Origin: Macrotrachela quadricornifera
Taxonomy: Eukaryota > Rotifera > Eurotatoria > Philodinida > Philodinidae
Length of the DNA stretch: 64,000 bases
Direction: 5' to 3'
Assembly: GCA_022393335.1 (NCBI GenBank)
Contig: JAJEKB010020892.1
Coordinates: 1,028,575-1,092,574 of the forward strand
Position numbers and translations under genes: made by a program. Shown in pieces: positions 47,914-61,189 of the stretch. The stretch's first letter is position 1; each line of letters begins with the position of its first letter. Below the pieces are notes generated by a model. The model saw only the letters and a list, made by a program, of their open reading frames with translations, searched no databases and was not told the DNA's origin.

Positions 47914-49140
47914 TTGAAGAATTTTTGTCTATTTTATTCAAATTAATTATATAATATATTCTAAAACAAAAAAAAAGACACATTTACAAGAAAACTTAAC
48001 TCTTTTTTTCTATATCTCAAGTAACCCTTCATTACTTTATTTCGAATACCGATAGAATATCTATCGATTTATTGAAAAGATTGTCAATGTCTACAAAAAA
48101 CTATCCCTTAACTCGAGTCAGATCGGATTGACCTGTTTCGGACACTGAAATAAACATAAAACTACAAAAAAAAGTTATTCTTTCGATCTATATTATCTAT
48201 TCTATAATATACCATAGATCTCCAAATATTCTCATTTATATAAAGACTTATTTATTAGTTTCCATTAAGGAAATTGAACAATTGATGATGTAAAGAAAAA
48301 GATTAATACGTAAAATAGTAAAAATTTTCATACACTATAAAGAAAATATCAATCATTAATACGAAAGATCAATGTACAAACGAATTGTAACTTGTTTATT
48401 TGAAAAATAAATCAATTGCAGAACACATTAGTTATAACACAGATAAAAATCATATTCGAAAGACCATTAAGATTTTGGGATTTACATGGATTCACATCGA
48501 TATTACCTTTCTATTAAATCTAATTGTGCTTTTTCATAAAACTATTACACACAATCTAAAGGATAGAAAATTTAAAAAAAAAAGTCAATAAACAATTACA
48601 AAGTGGATCTCACGATATTAAACAGAGATTAACACAATAATGATCAACAAAAAATATATTTCATTTTTAACTTACTAATAATATATGACAATTTTATTTC
48701 CTTTTTTCTCGATTCATTAAAATATTCTTTCATTATGATCTATGTGCGTCATTTACATTTGAAATAAATAAGGTATTTTCATGACAAGAATTGTGACAAT
48801 CTCACATACCCTTGTTAATCACACACACAAATGAAAAGAATAATATTTCATGCAGTTTTTTTTTCCAGAGAATTATGTGTCGTTGAAAAAACAGAAGTTT
48901 TTTTAAATAAAACTAATTCACCATTAAATATATTAAAGATAAAGATAATTCACACAGAGATACTTCCGTAGATTTTCGTTATTAAAATTTATTCATTAAT
49001 AAGACATATATATTCAATATTTTTAAAAATAATTTTATTCTTATGAGAGAATATTCATTACCATTTAAAATATATTTAGAATCAACAATCAATTTAACTT
49101 ATTTTAAATATGACAAAAAAACAAAATATTTCCCTTGAAA
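47914..49140. other. Intergenic, no gene seen
   Basis: AT-rich, upstream of the receptor. No exon or repeat supported. Confidence 0.45.
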
Positions 49141-49149
49141 TAATGTTAA

Positions 49150-50835
49150 TATTGGGTAGTTGTCAAAGGACAAGTATCGATAAGGCCATTTTCTCGCCCA
49201 AAAACTTTCTCGGAAAGAATTATATATTGGGAATCAGAATTAAGTTCTGAGTAAAATGAGGCACTTTTTGCTGTCCTAAAATGACTTTCAGTTTTCACGG
49301 TCCATTGAGCACCTGTGGGGGACCTCGAGAACCTCGGAAAAAATTTTTTTTTCAAAATCTTTTGAACAATATATGATCAGATATGAAATTTGATGTTGAT
49401 TCCAAATATGATATTAGAAATAGTAAAAAACGAAGTTTTCTGTGAGAAAAAACTATTTTACTATAGGAGGCGAATAGAAGGCTGCATCCCGTAACCATCA
49501 TTAGCCGACCTAGCGACATCACTACAAAGCCTAAAAAGCATTCATACTCATGTGGCATTGCTATTCGAACGCGAATCATGTTTAAAAAAGCTGTTTGAAA
49601 TCGAGTTTTATTGAGTTTCAGAGTCAAAATACGAAAAACTCTACTAAAACCACCAATTTTGGGTCCTCTTCACTCCAAATAGGAGGACAAAGAAATCTTA
49701 AACCAATGAGTAGCATATATAGATCGATGCAATTTTTCATGCTCTTTTCGAGTATGACTTCAAATCAAGAAAAAAACTGAAGAACATGATCAAAACATGA
49801 GAAATATTCGGATCACATCAAAAAAGTCAAAAAATGCACCAGTATTCACAAGTTATGATCATCAAAAATTAGTTTTACAATAAAATCCATAACATATTTA
49901 GCATCAGCATGAAAAACTAAATCGGAAAACATGAATCTTATCAAAAAGAAATTTTTGATAAAAAGTTGATTGAGGGGGAGTACAGGCAAAATTGTATGAG
50001 AAAAGACTTGAGGGGGAGTAGCGGTCAAGTTTTTGTAGGAAAATATTTTTTCATGAAGTTTATGTTTTCCGATGTAGTTTTTCATGCTGATTCTGAGTAT
50101 GATATGGATTTTATTGTAAAATTAATTTTTGATGATCATAACTTGTGAATACTGGTGCATTTTTTGACTTTTTTGATGTGATCCGAATATTTCTCATGTT
50201 TTGATCATGTTCTTCAGTTTTTTTCTTGTTTTTGAAGTCATACTCGAAAAGAGCATGAAAAATTGCATCGATCCATATATGCTACTCATTGGTTTAAGAT
50301 TTCTTTGTCCTCCTATTTGGAGTGAAGAGGACCCAAAATTGGTGGTTTTAGTAGAGTTTTTCGTATTTTGACTCTAAAACTCAATAAAACTCGATTTCAA
50401 ACAGCTTTTTTAAACATGATTCGCGTTCGAATAGCAATGCCACATGAGTATGAATGCTTTTTAGGCTTTGTAGTGACGTGGCTAGGTCAGCTAATGATGG
50501 TTACGGGATACAGCCTTCTATTCGCCTCCTATAGTAAAATAGCCTTTTCTCACAGAAAACTTCGTTTTTTACTATTTCTAATATCATATTTGGAATCAAC
50601 ATCAGATTTCATATCTGATCATATATTGTTCAAAAGATTTTGAAAAAAAAAATTTTTTCCGAGGTTCTCGAGGTCCCCCACAGGTGCTCAATGGACCGTG
50701 AAAACTGAAAGTCATTTTAGGACAACAAAAAGTGCCTCATTTTACTCAGAACTTAATTCTGATTCCAAATATATAATTCTTTCCGAGAAATTTTTTGGGC
50801 GAGACAATGGCCTTATCCGATACTTGCCCTTAATC
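49150..50835. mobile_element. 1.7-kb near-perfect palindrome (foldback element E)
   Basis: The left arm (about 49150-49985) and the right arm (about 50000-50835) are reverse complements almost to the centre. In a 276-bp sample (49352-49627 against 50368-50643) I count about nine differences, roughly 97 percent identity. Both arms carry a 91-codon open frame (first Leu-start, FQTAFLNMIRVRIAMPHEYE), but most differences change the amino acid, which argues against selection on a protein. Shared outer mark: AAGTATCGATAAGGCC on the left, complemented by GGCCTTATCCGATACTTG on the right. It lies next to a Tc1-like transposase remnant on its right side. Confidence 0.9.
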
Positions 50836-51310
50836 CCGTAGCCAACCGGTTAATCCATTTTTCGGATGTTTGGTCCAGCGATGAATAGTATTACGAAAGA
50901 GATGGAATGAAAATTCATCTGTAAAGATTGTACGTGTAAAATCATCATTTTGATGTTGCTTAGCCTATTGTATACGTCGTTTTATTATTATTAGATGTTA
51001 ATATATGAGTACTTTTTGACAAAGGATTTCTATAACCACATTCATGAAGACGACGACATATTATTTTTGTAGATACTAATGAAGAATATGTTGTTCATAA
51101 TTTTGTTTTGATTTCATTAGCGGTTATTTCATTATTTCGTCGAATATATTTACCAAAAGCTTATTTTTTTCTATTCCATAAAGTATACGTGGTCAACCAT
51201 TCCCCCTCAATTTTTAAGTGAGTTGGTTTATTTCAATTTATTAATATTGTAATAGTTAGTTCTGAGAGGAATATTTGTTTCACGATAAATAATTGCAACA
51301 GTTCGTACAT
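50836..51310 (-). pseudogene. Tc1/mariner-type transposase remnant
   Basis: Minus-strand pieces, with stops and frame changes: RRNNEITANEIKTKL, then CRRLHECGYRNPLSKSTHIL (the second helix-turn-helix of Tc1-type transposases, pattern RRL...G...R...KK..LT), then FTRTIFTDEFSFHLFRNTI with the first catalytic Asp (FTDE-x-x-F). The frame ends where the palindromic element begins at about 50836; the two remaining catalytic Asp/Glu segments are absent from the far side of the palindrome. Truncated and inactive. Whether the palindrome inserted into it or both belonged to one element cannot be decided here. Confidence 0.7.
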
Positions 51311-51914
51311 CTTTGTGCCAAAAATATAATATTGATATATAATGGTCCTTTAAATCACTAGATGATGTCGTCATCAAATGTATACATCTCGAAAAGAAAA
51401 GAAATGATACTTGTATATATAGTCAACGTATATTACAGCTAACGAATATATATCTCTGAAAAAATAAACTTTGTAATTGCTTTCTAATAGCAAGAAAACC
51501 ATTGCATATAAAATTTAATTTTGTGCAAGTTTTTTTTAGCGACAACTGTATATTAATCCAGCTTTAAGACACTTGTATTTTAAGATCAAAATAAATAACA
51601 AAATTAAGTACCTTCACAAACAATCAGTCTGTTGGTTGCAGTCGAACCAGACAACGAAATTTTCAAATGATCGTTTGTCTCGTGTCATAGAATAAGCATC
51701 TGATAATAATTCGTAAACTTATTGTTCCCGTTTCTTTTGCTTTACTTGTGATAACGCTGTTTCTAAAAGTCAATGAAACAAGCATTTATGTTTTCCAATA
51801 GCATTTCATTTTATTTCATGCATCTCCAGATCTTTGAGAACAGTTGAACGTGCTTTAAAGTACTTTGACATAATTTATGGGACTTTAAGCTACTTCAGTG
51901 TAATTTAAAAATAC
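51311..51914. other. Intergenic, no gene seen
   Basis: AT-rich; from about 51850 the sequence is enriched in TACTTTRA-like words, which continue beyond the SINE to about 52230. Confidence 0.4.
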
Positions 51915-51926
51915 TATGACCTACTT

Positions 51927-52170
51927 GGGCGTGATGGCTAAGTGGTAGTGAGCACCGCTTCGAGCCAATTGGTCGCTAGTTCGATCCCCGCCCCTACCCA
52001 ATCTAGGCACTACCCAATTGGAAGGTAATAGGGAGGCTATTAAAGCCAAAGTTAAAAGCAGTCGAATCCGGGATTGTGCTCGTGTGACTTGTAGCGAACT
52101 CTTATTAGGCCATTCTAATCAACCCCGCCATGGTAACATGTGAAATACGGGAACTTTTAACTTTTTTTTT
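51927..52170 (+). mobile_element. tRNA-derived SINE with 12-bp target-site duplication
   Basis: A 243-bp element. The head is tRNA-like: 5' GGGCGTGATGGCTAAGTGG contains a good pol III box A (TGGCTAAGTGG), and 41 bp further GTCGCTAGTTCGATCCC contains box B (GTTCGATCC). GGGCG at the 5' end can pair with CGCCC after the T-arm, completing an acceptor-like stem. A tRNA-unrelated body of about 150 bp follows and the element ends in a run of T (CTTTTTTTTT). TATGACCTACTT precedes it (51915-51926) and recurs exactly after it (52170-52181), the footprint of LINE-type retrotransposition. Boxes A and B look intact, so it may still be transcribable. No other copy is in this window. Confidence 0.85.
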
Positions 52171-52492
52171 ATGACCTACTTCTACATACTTTAAACTACT
52201 TTTGTACTTTGATGTAAGTTTCTACTTCAAGTCTACTATTTCTCCCCTTGACGTAAGAGCGGAAATACACAAACAGCAATCAAGACCTGGTAGATAATGA
52301 TAGAATATTATCGGTTCTTGTAAATATGATTATGTCTTAATAGTGTTTGTCTTATCTACTAAAGCCATACAAATCTTTCTATATCTTATTGATAAATCAT
52401 TTTAAAAAAATATTAAAAAAAAGGTGGTCAAGGATGATAGAATTTTCTGCACACCAAAAAAAATCATAAAATGAAAATACGTAATTAGTAAG

Positions 52493-52852
52493 TTATATAA
52501 ATATCTTAATGTTCGTTTGTTGAGATTCGGCCCCTTGATGAATAAAAATCTTCATATATTATCCATAGTATTTATATGCCGAGGTCAAAGATAAAAAGAA
52601 GCACTGAACAAATTTCATTAGACTCAATAAAATTCTGAAGTCTTTTACCGTTCTTCGAAACTTTATATTGAGTACTACAGGATTACTGAAAGTGTTCGAA
52701 GGCTTCAAGATTTTATTAAGTTTGATGAATTGTGTTTCACGTTTTGTTGATTCTTAACCTCGGTATACAGATACTGTGGATAATATATGATGATTTTTAT
52801 TCAGTAAGGGATCGAATCTTAACAAACGAATATTAATGTATTTATATACTAA
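52493..52852. mobile_element. 360-bp foldback/MITE element F
   Basis: Arms of about 170 bp, 52493-52665 and 52680-52852, are reverse complements. Shared marks: TTCGTTTGTTGAGATTCG, GAATAAAAATCTTCATATAT, CCGAGGTCAAAG and, near the centre, CTCAATAAAATTCTGAAG. Identity about 85 percent by eye. No coding sequence. It lies about 170 bp from the 3' end of the ABC transporter gene and about 310 bp from the SINE. Confidence 0.78.
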
Positions 52853-53017
52853 CTATGTGCTTTCATTTTATGATCTTTCTAGCATAGGGAAAAGTCCATG
52901 ATTTTTGATCACCTCCTTCTAACATAAACTCGTGTGAGAAAATATTGATGATGCATATAAGAAAAAATTTGATTTAAAAATGATATTGTTCTAATTTGTC
53001 GATCGGAGCAACAATTA

Positions 53018-56000
53018 TTACTGGTAATGTTCCATAATATTGATTGGTGTGTCAAAGTTCACAATAACACCTTTTTCCAATACAAGAATTCGATCACAAT
53101 TAGCCACTGTATTCAATCGATGAGCAATTATCAGAACAGTTCGATCTCGAAATTTGTCAGCAATTATAGATTGAATTATTTCGTCCGTTTTTTGATCAAC
53201 ATTAGCTGTTGCTTCATCAATTAATAATATTTTCGTTTTCTTCAAAATAGCACGAGCAATACAAACTAATTGACATTGACCAACACTTAAATTACTACCT
53301 GATTCAGCAATCCTCATAAGAAGTCCATCTGATTGATTGCTAACAAATTGCTTAAGTTGAACATCTTCAAGTGCCATCCAACATTGCTCATTAGTATAAT
53401 GATTAAATGGATCAAGATTATATCGAAGAGTACCACTGAATAATATAGATTGTTGAGGAATAACACTAAGATTGGATCGAAGATGATTCAGTGTGATATG
53501 ACTAATGTTAACATTATCAATAAGAATTTCACCTTCAATATTTGATTCAGGAATAAATCGAAAAAGACTTGTTAGGAGAGATGATTTTCCTGCACCTATA
53601 TTTAAAAAAAATAATAAGATAAAGAATTGTTATAAATATATTTTCTATACCTGTGCGACCAATAATACCAATTTTTTGGCCAGAATCAACGCGTAAATTG
53701 ATATTTTTGAGAACAGGTTCCAGATCAGATCGATAACGCAATGAATAATTTCGAAATTCAATATTTGCAAGATCTGGCCATTCAGGTGATATCTCAACTA
53801 ACCTTCTTTGATTGTCCTCTTCAGGTAATAGTTGTGCATATTCATCAACACGTTCGGCACTTGTCATCAAAATTTCTGATTCAGAAATTAGTCGAATACC
53901 CCATGGAAACCATCTTGTCATTGAAATGGCACACGACAAACAAAGTGCACCTGCTGCTGGACTAATGTGATTACGAAGATATATTAAGAGAATAGCAGTA
54001 ATTAGCATGAAAAAGCAAGAAATAAAATCGGCTATCATATTAAACCATTGTGCTCCTCCCTGCATAATAATATTTGCTCGTGTATTTATATCAATTTTGT
54101 TAGTTATTAATTCTATAAAATATTCTTCACTTTTAAATGCACGAATAGTTGGTAAACCATTCAAAGATGATGAAAATAGAGCATAAATAGGACTACGAGT
54201 GACACTTTCCAATCGTTTTGTACGACGATTTGCTCGTAAATAAAAACGAATTAGGTAATAAAACACAGGTATTAATAGAACACATAATATCAATGTAGAT
54301 GGATTAATAATACAGATAATAATTATTGCTCCAATCACTATTAATAAAGCTTGTATAGCAGATACCAGTGTTCCAGGTAATAAATCATCAATTGTATCTT
54401 GATCTTTGCTAACACGATTAAGAATACGACCAGTTGGATTACTTTCGAAGAATTGTACTGATGTATGTAATAATCCTTTTAACATATTATTATGTAGTGT
54501 GTTCGATCCATGTAACATTAAAAAAAAAGCATAATTCATACGAAATATATCTGCAAGTACTGTAGCTAAGACTAAACCTAAATAGACATAAGGAAATATC
54601 AATAGACGTTGCTGATTTATGTATGATTGTCTTGTCCAAAGACTAAGCCAAATGCTGCTTGTATCATACAATATTTCCCCAATCAAAAGTAAAACAATAA
54701 GCAAGTATAAACCACATCTACCGAAAGGTGATGTAATAAAGAGTCGATACCATATAGAACAACTAACACTTCCAATAGCTGATGTTTCATCAGCAATAAT
54801 TGGTTTCGTATCAGCTACTGATGAATTTATATCAAGCATACTCTCTAAATCGGATTTTTCAGTTGTAGTTATATTATTTTCTTCAAAAATAGTATTATCA
54901 TCATGATCTTTTATACTAATATGACCATTGGAAAGAACAAATATTTGATCTGCTTCGGCGAGAAATTGTATTTGATGAGTAACTAATAAACGAGTTTTAT
55001 TTTTCAATAATCCTCGTGGTCCAATACATTGTTCATAAATTTTTTTGGCTACTTTACGATCAACAGCTGCTAATGGATCATCCAATAGATAAATATCGGC
55101 ATCAGCATACAAAGTACGAGCTAATGATACTCGAGATTTTTGTCCACCACTTAAATTAATTCCTCGTTCTCCAATTAAAGTTAGATCACCACTATTTCCA
55201 AGTAGACTAATATCAACATCAAGACAACATGCATTTATTACATTTCTATATCGTTCTTCATTAAATGGTCGATCAAAAAGAATATTATTACGAAATGTAT
55301 CTGCAATTATCCATGATAATTGAGCAGCATAAGCAAATGAACTATCATTTGTATTACATTGACCATTACAAAGATTCATTTCACTAAGAATAGCAGCAAG
55401 TAACGACGATTTTCCAGATCCAACCGGTCCAACAATACCGACAAATGTGCCTGCTTCGATCACTAAATTTATTGATGATAAACAAGGCTCATTATTATGC
55501 CACGAAAAAGATGCATTTGACATGAAAATTGTTCCTTTTTGTTGTTGTTGTTGTTTCATTGAAAAAATCATTGTTAATGGTTCCTGTTTTTGTGTCGTCA
55601 TTATACGCATAAATGTATCTATTCTTTGCGAAGCTGATTGTGTCTCACTGATTCTTTCAACTGTTATTGGTAACATATTTGTAATACTTAATCGCATTGT
55701 AATAAAAAACGACAAAGCTGTAAAAACATCAACTGAATTTAATGGATAATGTAAAAGCCAAGCACTGCCAAATGTAATCAGTGCAAGAAGTGGTACTGAA
55801 ACAAAAATCTGGCTCGCATTAAATGAACGTAAAAGAGATGCATATCGAATACTTGTTAATTCATCTTGACGCATTTTACGTATACGATCTTCAATCAATT
55901 TTTCCCAATTGTACATTTTAATAGCATGACATCCTCGAATAAATTCATTAAACGCATGAATACGTTTCTCACTACAAGAAACTGTTATTTCACGTTGATA

Positions 56001-56816
56001 CCGAAATCGACGACTAAATGCTAGTTGAATAAAAATGAATAGAACAAATACAATATAACCACACAATGTAGGGAGTATTCCAATAATCCAACCAAGAAGA
56101 CCAAATATAATTATTCCTTCAAGAGGTCCTGCCCAAATATAATGCAGGTATCTGCATACTAACTCGAATTTTGATGTTTCAATGGATACTAAATTAATTA
56201 TTTGAGCATTATTAATTTGTTGTAATGATGCCGTTTTCATTGATAATGAGTGTATGTACATACTTAATGTTAATGCATTACGAATTCTTGTACCAACACG
56301 AGTAGAATAAAACAGAATTAGTTGATAAAATAATACTTGAACAACTGCAGCAATAAATAATAATACAGCATATAGATAGGCAATATTATTATTCGATTCA
56401 TGTTGATTTCTTATACTAAACATAATTTGACGAAGAAGTAACGGCTGAGCAATACGTGCTACTATATTTGGAATAAAAAACAGAGCAATCAGCGCAAATT
56501 CTTTCCAAAATACTCGACTAACAATTTTCCATGTTGTTGTTGTTGATGTCCAATCGTAAGAGTGTAATCTACTAAATAATACCGAAGCTTTGTCATTATA
56601 AGGTATATCATCAAGATCATTGTCAGTTAATGGTCGTTTATAACTTAAAGAAAGCATAGGATAAACCCACGTCCAGCACATCAATTGCCACCATCGAGTC
56701 CAAGATGATTCAGCCCACTCGAGAGGAGATGATCGACTTTGTTGATTATCTTTAGTATTATACGAATTAGTTTTATCACTGATTAATGATTCACGTTCAT
56801 TATCTTCGTCTTTCAT
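53018..56816 (-). CDS. ABCC4: ABC transporter, ABCC (MRP4-like) full transporter
   Basis: Two exons, 56816-53651 and 53595-53018, separated by a 55-bp GT-AG intron inside the second Walker A (GRTG|AGKSSLL); 1247 residues. Plasma-membrane exporter of organic anions in the ABCC family. Layout: no TMD0, a first six-helix domain, NBD1 with Walker A GPVGSGKSSLL (about 462-472), signature LSGGQKSRVSLAR and Walker B IYLLDDPLAAVD (about 572-583), a variable linker, a second six-helix domain with an NPTGRILNR-like coupling segment, and NBD2 with signature LSVGQCQLVCIARAIL, Walker B ILLIDEATANVD and H-loop IAHRLNT. LSVGQ in NBD2 and the short N-terminus point to ABCC4. The C-terminus stops soon after the H-loop (NIMEHYQ), about 30 residues earlier than in animal MRP4. 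All ATPase motifs are intact. Confidence 0.93.
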
Positions 56817-57709
56817 ACTATTTATTTCTAATAATATAAATGATACAAATTATTTGTTTCCAATTATTCGTGTTATACGTACTTATTAGAAAAATTAAGA
56901 AGAAAGAACAATTTTAGATCTAATTATACTGCTCATGCAATCGTCAAAAGTAAAATAGATATGCTCATATTCGATTAAATTTCAAAACGCATATAAACAT
57001 AGATGAGACAAAAAACTATGTAAACATAAAACGCAAAATAAACACAACTCATATGAAAAATTGTATCATATCTATGTACCTCTAAAAAATAATAAATCTA
57101 ATCGAATCAAAATGCAGTTTAAACTATTTCTCAAATGCATTTATACTCTGAAAAATATTTACATGGAACATTAAGTAACTGCTCTCGAACATGTTTTCAT
57201 TGGAAAATCCACAATTTTGTGAAAAATATTGCATTGTAGATGTAATTTTATATAAAAACTTTTTAATCAATCTGATGAACAAGCATCTTTCAACGTGAAA
57301 TGCACTCTAGCGCGATTAAGATCAACTGATTATATGTGTTTAATTCATTGAAACTTACTTCAAAATTCTCTTGATAGAAAAATTTTTATAACAAGCCTAA
57401 AGTTGGTAAAAAGAGCGTCAAGTTTACGCCAGCTCTAAAACAAGCAAAACAACGTTTTTTGGATCCATTATGTGGTAGTAAAAGCAGTGATAAAAACTAC
57501 AATACGAGTCGCCAACGGCTTTCATATTTTACCATATGAAAGGGTGGGAATGCATAAAAATGCAAATCGACGCATGCCTACTTTTTCAAAAAGATATATC
57601 AATCAATATGAAATGCAATGATGAATGTATTGATCACAAATTCAACTTCTTCTGGAAAGCATAGAATGGTTTTCAACGCAGAATACTAGACTATTTGTTT
57701 TTATCTCAC
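56817..57709. other. Upstream region of the transporter gene
   Basis: AT-rich. Contains faint AAACGCAT/AAATGCAT words related to the 45.7-46.9 kb repeat (about 56970-57170). No gene seen. Confidence 0.4.
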
Positions 57710-58355
57710 CCATATGCTTGTATTTTGACAACTTTCTAGGTTAACTTCAAATAGCTTCATTGGAAAAAGTACAACATTTTTCACAAATTCATGTATAAAC
57801 CATATATGAAATAGTTCATGTAGTCAATGATTATATCATAAGGAGAGTATTACTATCACTAATTTGTGACATGTCATGAATTTTAGATTTGTCATTACTT
57901 ATACGATGGTATAATCTTTTTTTTCAGTGTACCTTGATTTTATTCTTTTGGTTTAATGTGATGTGATTAGCCGAGGCATGTCATGTGTATACTAGATATT
58001 GTATTATTAATAATCCGTATATACATTATGTACCTCTACTAATCATGTTACATTAACCCAAAGGAATAAAATTACTATATACTGCAAAACAGACTATCCT
58101 GCCATGTAGCAAGTGAAAAATCCTAGGAATAGTTGATAGAAAACTTGTTCATAAAAACATTTTAGAAAGTTATGACAAATTCAAAATTCATGACATATCA
58201 CAAAATAAGGCCGATAGTAATACTATCATTATAATATAATTGTTGACTACATGAACTATATCATATATGGTTTATATATAAATGTGTGCAAAGATTCTTC
58301 CTTTGTTCAATGAAGTTATCCGAAGTTAGACTAGAAAGTTGTGAAGATACGAGCT
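57710..58355. mobile_element. Foldback element G, about 640 bp
   Basis: The outer arm 57715-57900 (TTTTGACAACTTTCTAG, TTCATGTAGTCAATGATTAT, GACATGTCATGAATTTT) is the reverse complement of 58155-58350 at roughly 80 percent. The inner sequence is also partly palindromic: TTTTATTCTTTTGGTTTAATG at 57937 is complemented by CATTAACCCAAAGGAATAAAA at 58051. No coding sequence. Confidence 0.7.
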
Positions 58356-60879
58356 TATGGATGACGTAGAGATATGTAGTCTAGTAATCTGCGTGAAAAA
58401 TCATGCCACGCTTTCCAGAAAAGCTTGAATTTGCTATCAACATATTCGTTATTACATTTTGTATCGATTAATATATGTTTTTTTTGAAAAACTAAGCTTG
58501 GATCGATTTGGATTCTTAGACACACCGCATCTTTATATAATATGATAGTTTGTATCACATCCGTTTAGAGCCGTGTAAGACGATTCTCATTATATGTTAA
58601 ATATGTTGTAAAGGGAAAGTGGGTGAATTTGGCACCCAAATTCAGTAATTTTCGCTTTAATTCATTCTGAAACCTGTTTTCAAGCGTTCCAGTGTCTGTT
58701 TCAAAGACAATTCTACTACCTCTATCCATTGGTGTATTCAGATTTTCGTAATCTAAACTATTATTTTCACGTTTTCTATAGTACTATCGCTGATTCCAAA
58801 AAACATAGCTGAGGTTACGGAAAATCCGAGCAAATAATTTGACACGGATGGTCCAGTTACACTTAAAATAGGTTTTTTGACTGAATCGTGGTAGAAGGTA
58901 TTCCGAGATATTCAGATCGGGTGGTAGAATTCTAATAGAAAATATCAATACTTTGGTCAAGAAAAGTGAGATCGACATGTAAACTTTGCATTTGGAGTGC
59001 ATTTTTTTTCATTTACATTTTATCCATAAACTTTTAAACCATGTTTTATGATATACAACAAAAAGAGTTTCTTTGACTAGAATCTTACATAGAGAACAAC
59101 ATGTAATTTTTAGATAGTTAATAATTAACTAGGTAGTCTTCATCTTCATTAGTAGCCATCTAATGAGTTAAATACTAGCTTTAATTATTGCTAATTTTTT
59201 GTATACTTATCATAATTATTATTGACAAGATCTCGAGAGACAGTTCAGAACAAATCTTAATATCATCTCCGAAGTAGGTAGGAATATGTTAAAAAATAAG
59301 TGAGCTCGAAACGGCATAAACTCGAAATGTGGAGTTCACGTAGACATCAAGGTTTTGCAAAATATTTTTTTGAAACTATTATGCTGCCCAACGAAGTTTT
59401 TATCCCAAACTAAAACATTTCGACTTTGAAGCCAGAAGTGCCATTTATAAAACAGGACAATTTAATTTCTAGCCTCGACATGTCATTGTTCTGTTACAGG
59501 AATGGCAATTTTGGGTGCACAATTCAATTATTCTCTTCTAAAAATAGCTCTTTCAGATCTAAATCCAAATGTTATAATTTAGAACAAAATTTGTTTTGGA
59601 TAGCTTAGTAGTTTTTCATGAATTATTTCGTGAATAATTAATGCGTACGTGATCTTCAAATTTAGAGTTTACATGTAAAACTCACTTTTTTTGATCATTA
59701 ACACTTTACTTTTTTAGTTTTGAAATATTAAAATGGTGAAAAGAATTTCGTCTAAGAATAGAATAACATACCCACAAATAAGATGTGTCGTTACCAAAAC
59801 AGACCAAATGTGTTCCGTATCAGGAATAACACTTCTGGATTGTGAGTACTTCTTCTGATTCTTGAAATGTTACTTTCAGTTTCAGAAAAGAATTTTTACT
59901 GCGAGAAGAAGTTTTGTTTCTGGTAGTTTGGTACCTTTAGGAACTATTTAATAAAGTGGATGCGCATAGGAGCCCAAAAAATCAAGTTTTATGTCGAACC
60001 GACTTTTTTTGGTTCTGAAAAAATTGGCAGATAAAATGTGGACAGCGAAATTCGTGAAACATCGTTTACGCTACTTGAGACTTAGTTTTCTTGACTGAGT
60101 ATTTTGAGATTTTTAGAACCCCAGTTTGGGTTATAAAATATGCAAGTACATCATTTGGTAGAGTCTACCAGCCTGTACTTCAAATAGGTTTCTGAGTCAA
60201 TCGAGTGTCAACTTCCGCTACGTGTGAAACGACGCTCGTTTACGATTACTATATAGAGTTTGATGAGTATATTGCTTTTCAACCGTATATCACAGTTTAC
60301 GAACTGTTTTGCTCAATCTGGGACGGCAGAGATATCAATAACAATTAGAACAAGAAGTATTCCTAGTTATTATGTAGTATCGAAAGCATCAAAGAACGTT
60401 GGAAAACATACCTATAACAACATTATTTATTGCAGATAAATGACTCTTTCGTGTGGAATTCTGCGGATTTTCGACAATTCTTCTATTAAAAGGTCGATCA
60501 CTCCTGAGAAACTTATATAAATAAGAAATAGTACTGCAACGATAGCAGGAAATGACATAAAACGAAAACGTTTGAGACGCTTTGTTTTAGACCTAAATGA
60601 TGGCAGTCAAGATATTTATATTAGAGATTTGTTTATCAAGAACTCTATTATATAGAATGATTTTAAACTCGTTCTGGGAGATGAGTGGTCGGACACTCAA
60701 ATACGTTTCCTCGCCAAGCGAGACTATCCTAGCCGACTAGAAATAGTTTGCTACACTGTAATACTTTAGATTATTCTATGGTATACAAAAAATTAACTTG
60801 TTGGAAGTCATTGCACAATCGATGTCACGTATTGCGATGGAACTTTGTCCATAGGTAACTTCAAGTGAAACATGAAAAT
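58356..60879. other. Gene-free interval with weak inverted similarities
   Basis: No exon supported. A faint inverted match (AAAAGTGAGATCGACATGTAAACT near 58963 against the complement near 59660) hints at another decayed foldback. Otherwise unrecognised. Confidence 0.4.
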
Positions 60880-61189
60880 GCAAAAAAATTTAGCTCGTAA
60901 AACTTTTCCATTCTTGAGATATTTAAATTGCAATGGAGGCACTCGAGGGTCAAAAATGACAATCATTCAATCGGTACCTATGTATTCTACATTTTGCCCT
61001 TTTTCAGCAAAAGATATTTTGGCATGAAATTTTGGGATATATATTACTATGAATACCCTACATACTCACATCTTGACAATCTCGTTTTGACGTGCTAAGT
61101 AATATAGAGATATTTTGTAGACTATAGATACCCGTTTCTCCTTGTGGTTAGGCTTTCTATCTCTTATGAGCGAGTTATGAGCTGCTACT

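Noticed and set aside
49352..50643. Two copies of a 91-residue protein in the palindrome arms
   Set aside because: Most differences between the copies change the amino acid, the frames lack a good ATG start, and no family is recognisable.
51927..52000. Functional tRNA gene
   Set aside because: Although boxes A and B are present, the anticodon arm is irregular, the element continues for about 170 bp and is flanked by target duplications, fitting a SINE better.
58355..59002. Two minus-strand frames of 67-72 residues
   Set aside because: The first overlaps the end of foldback G and the second lies in featureless DNA; neither has protein-like composition or partners.
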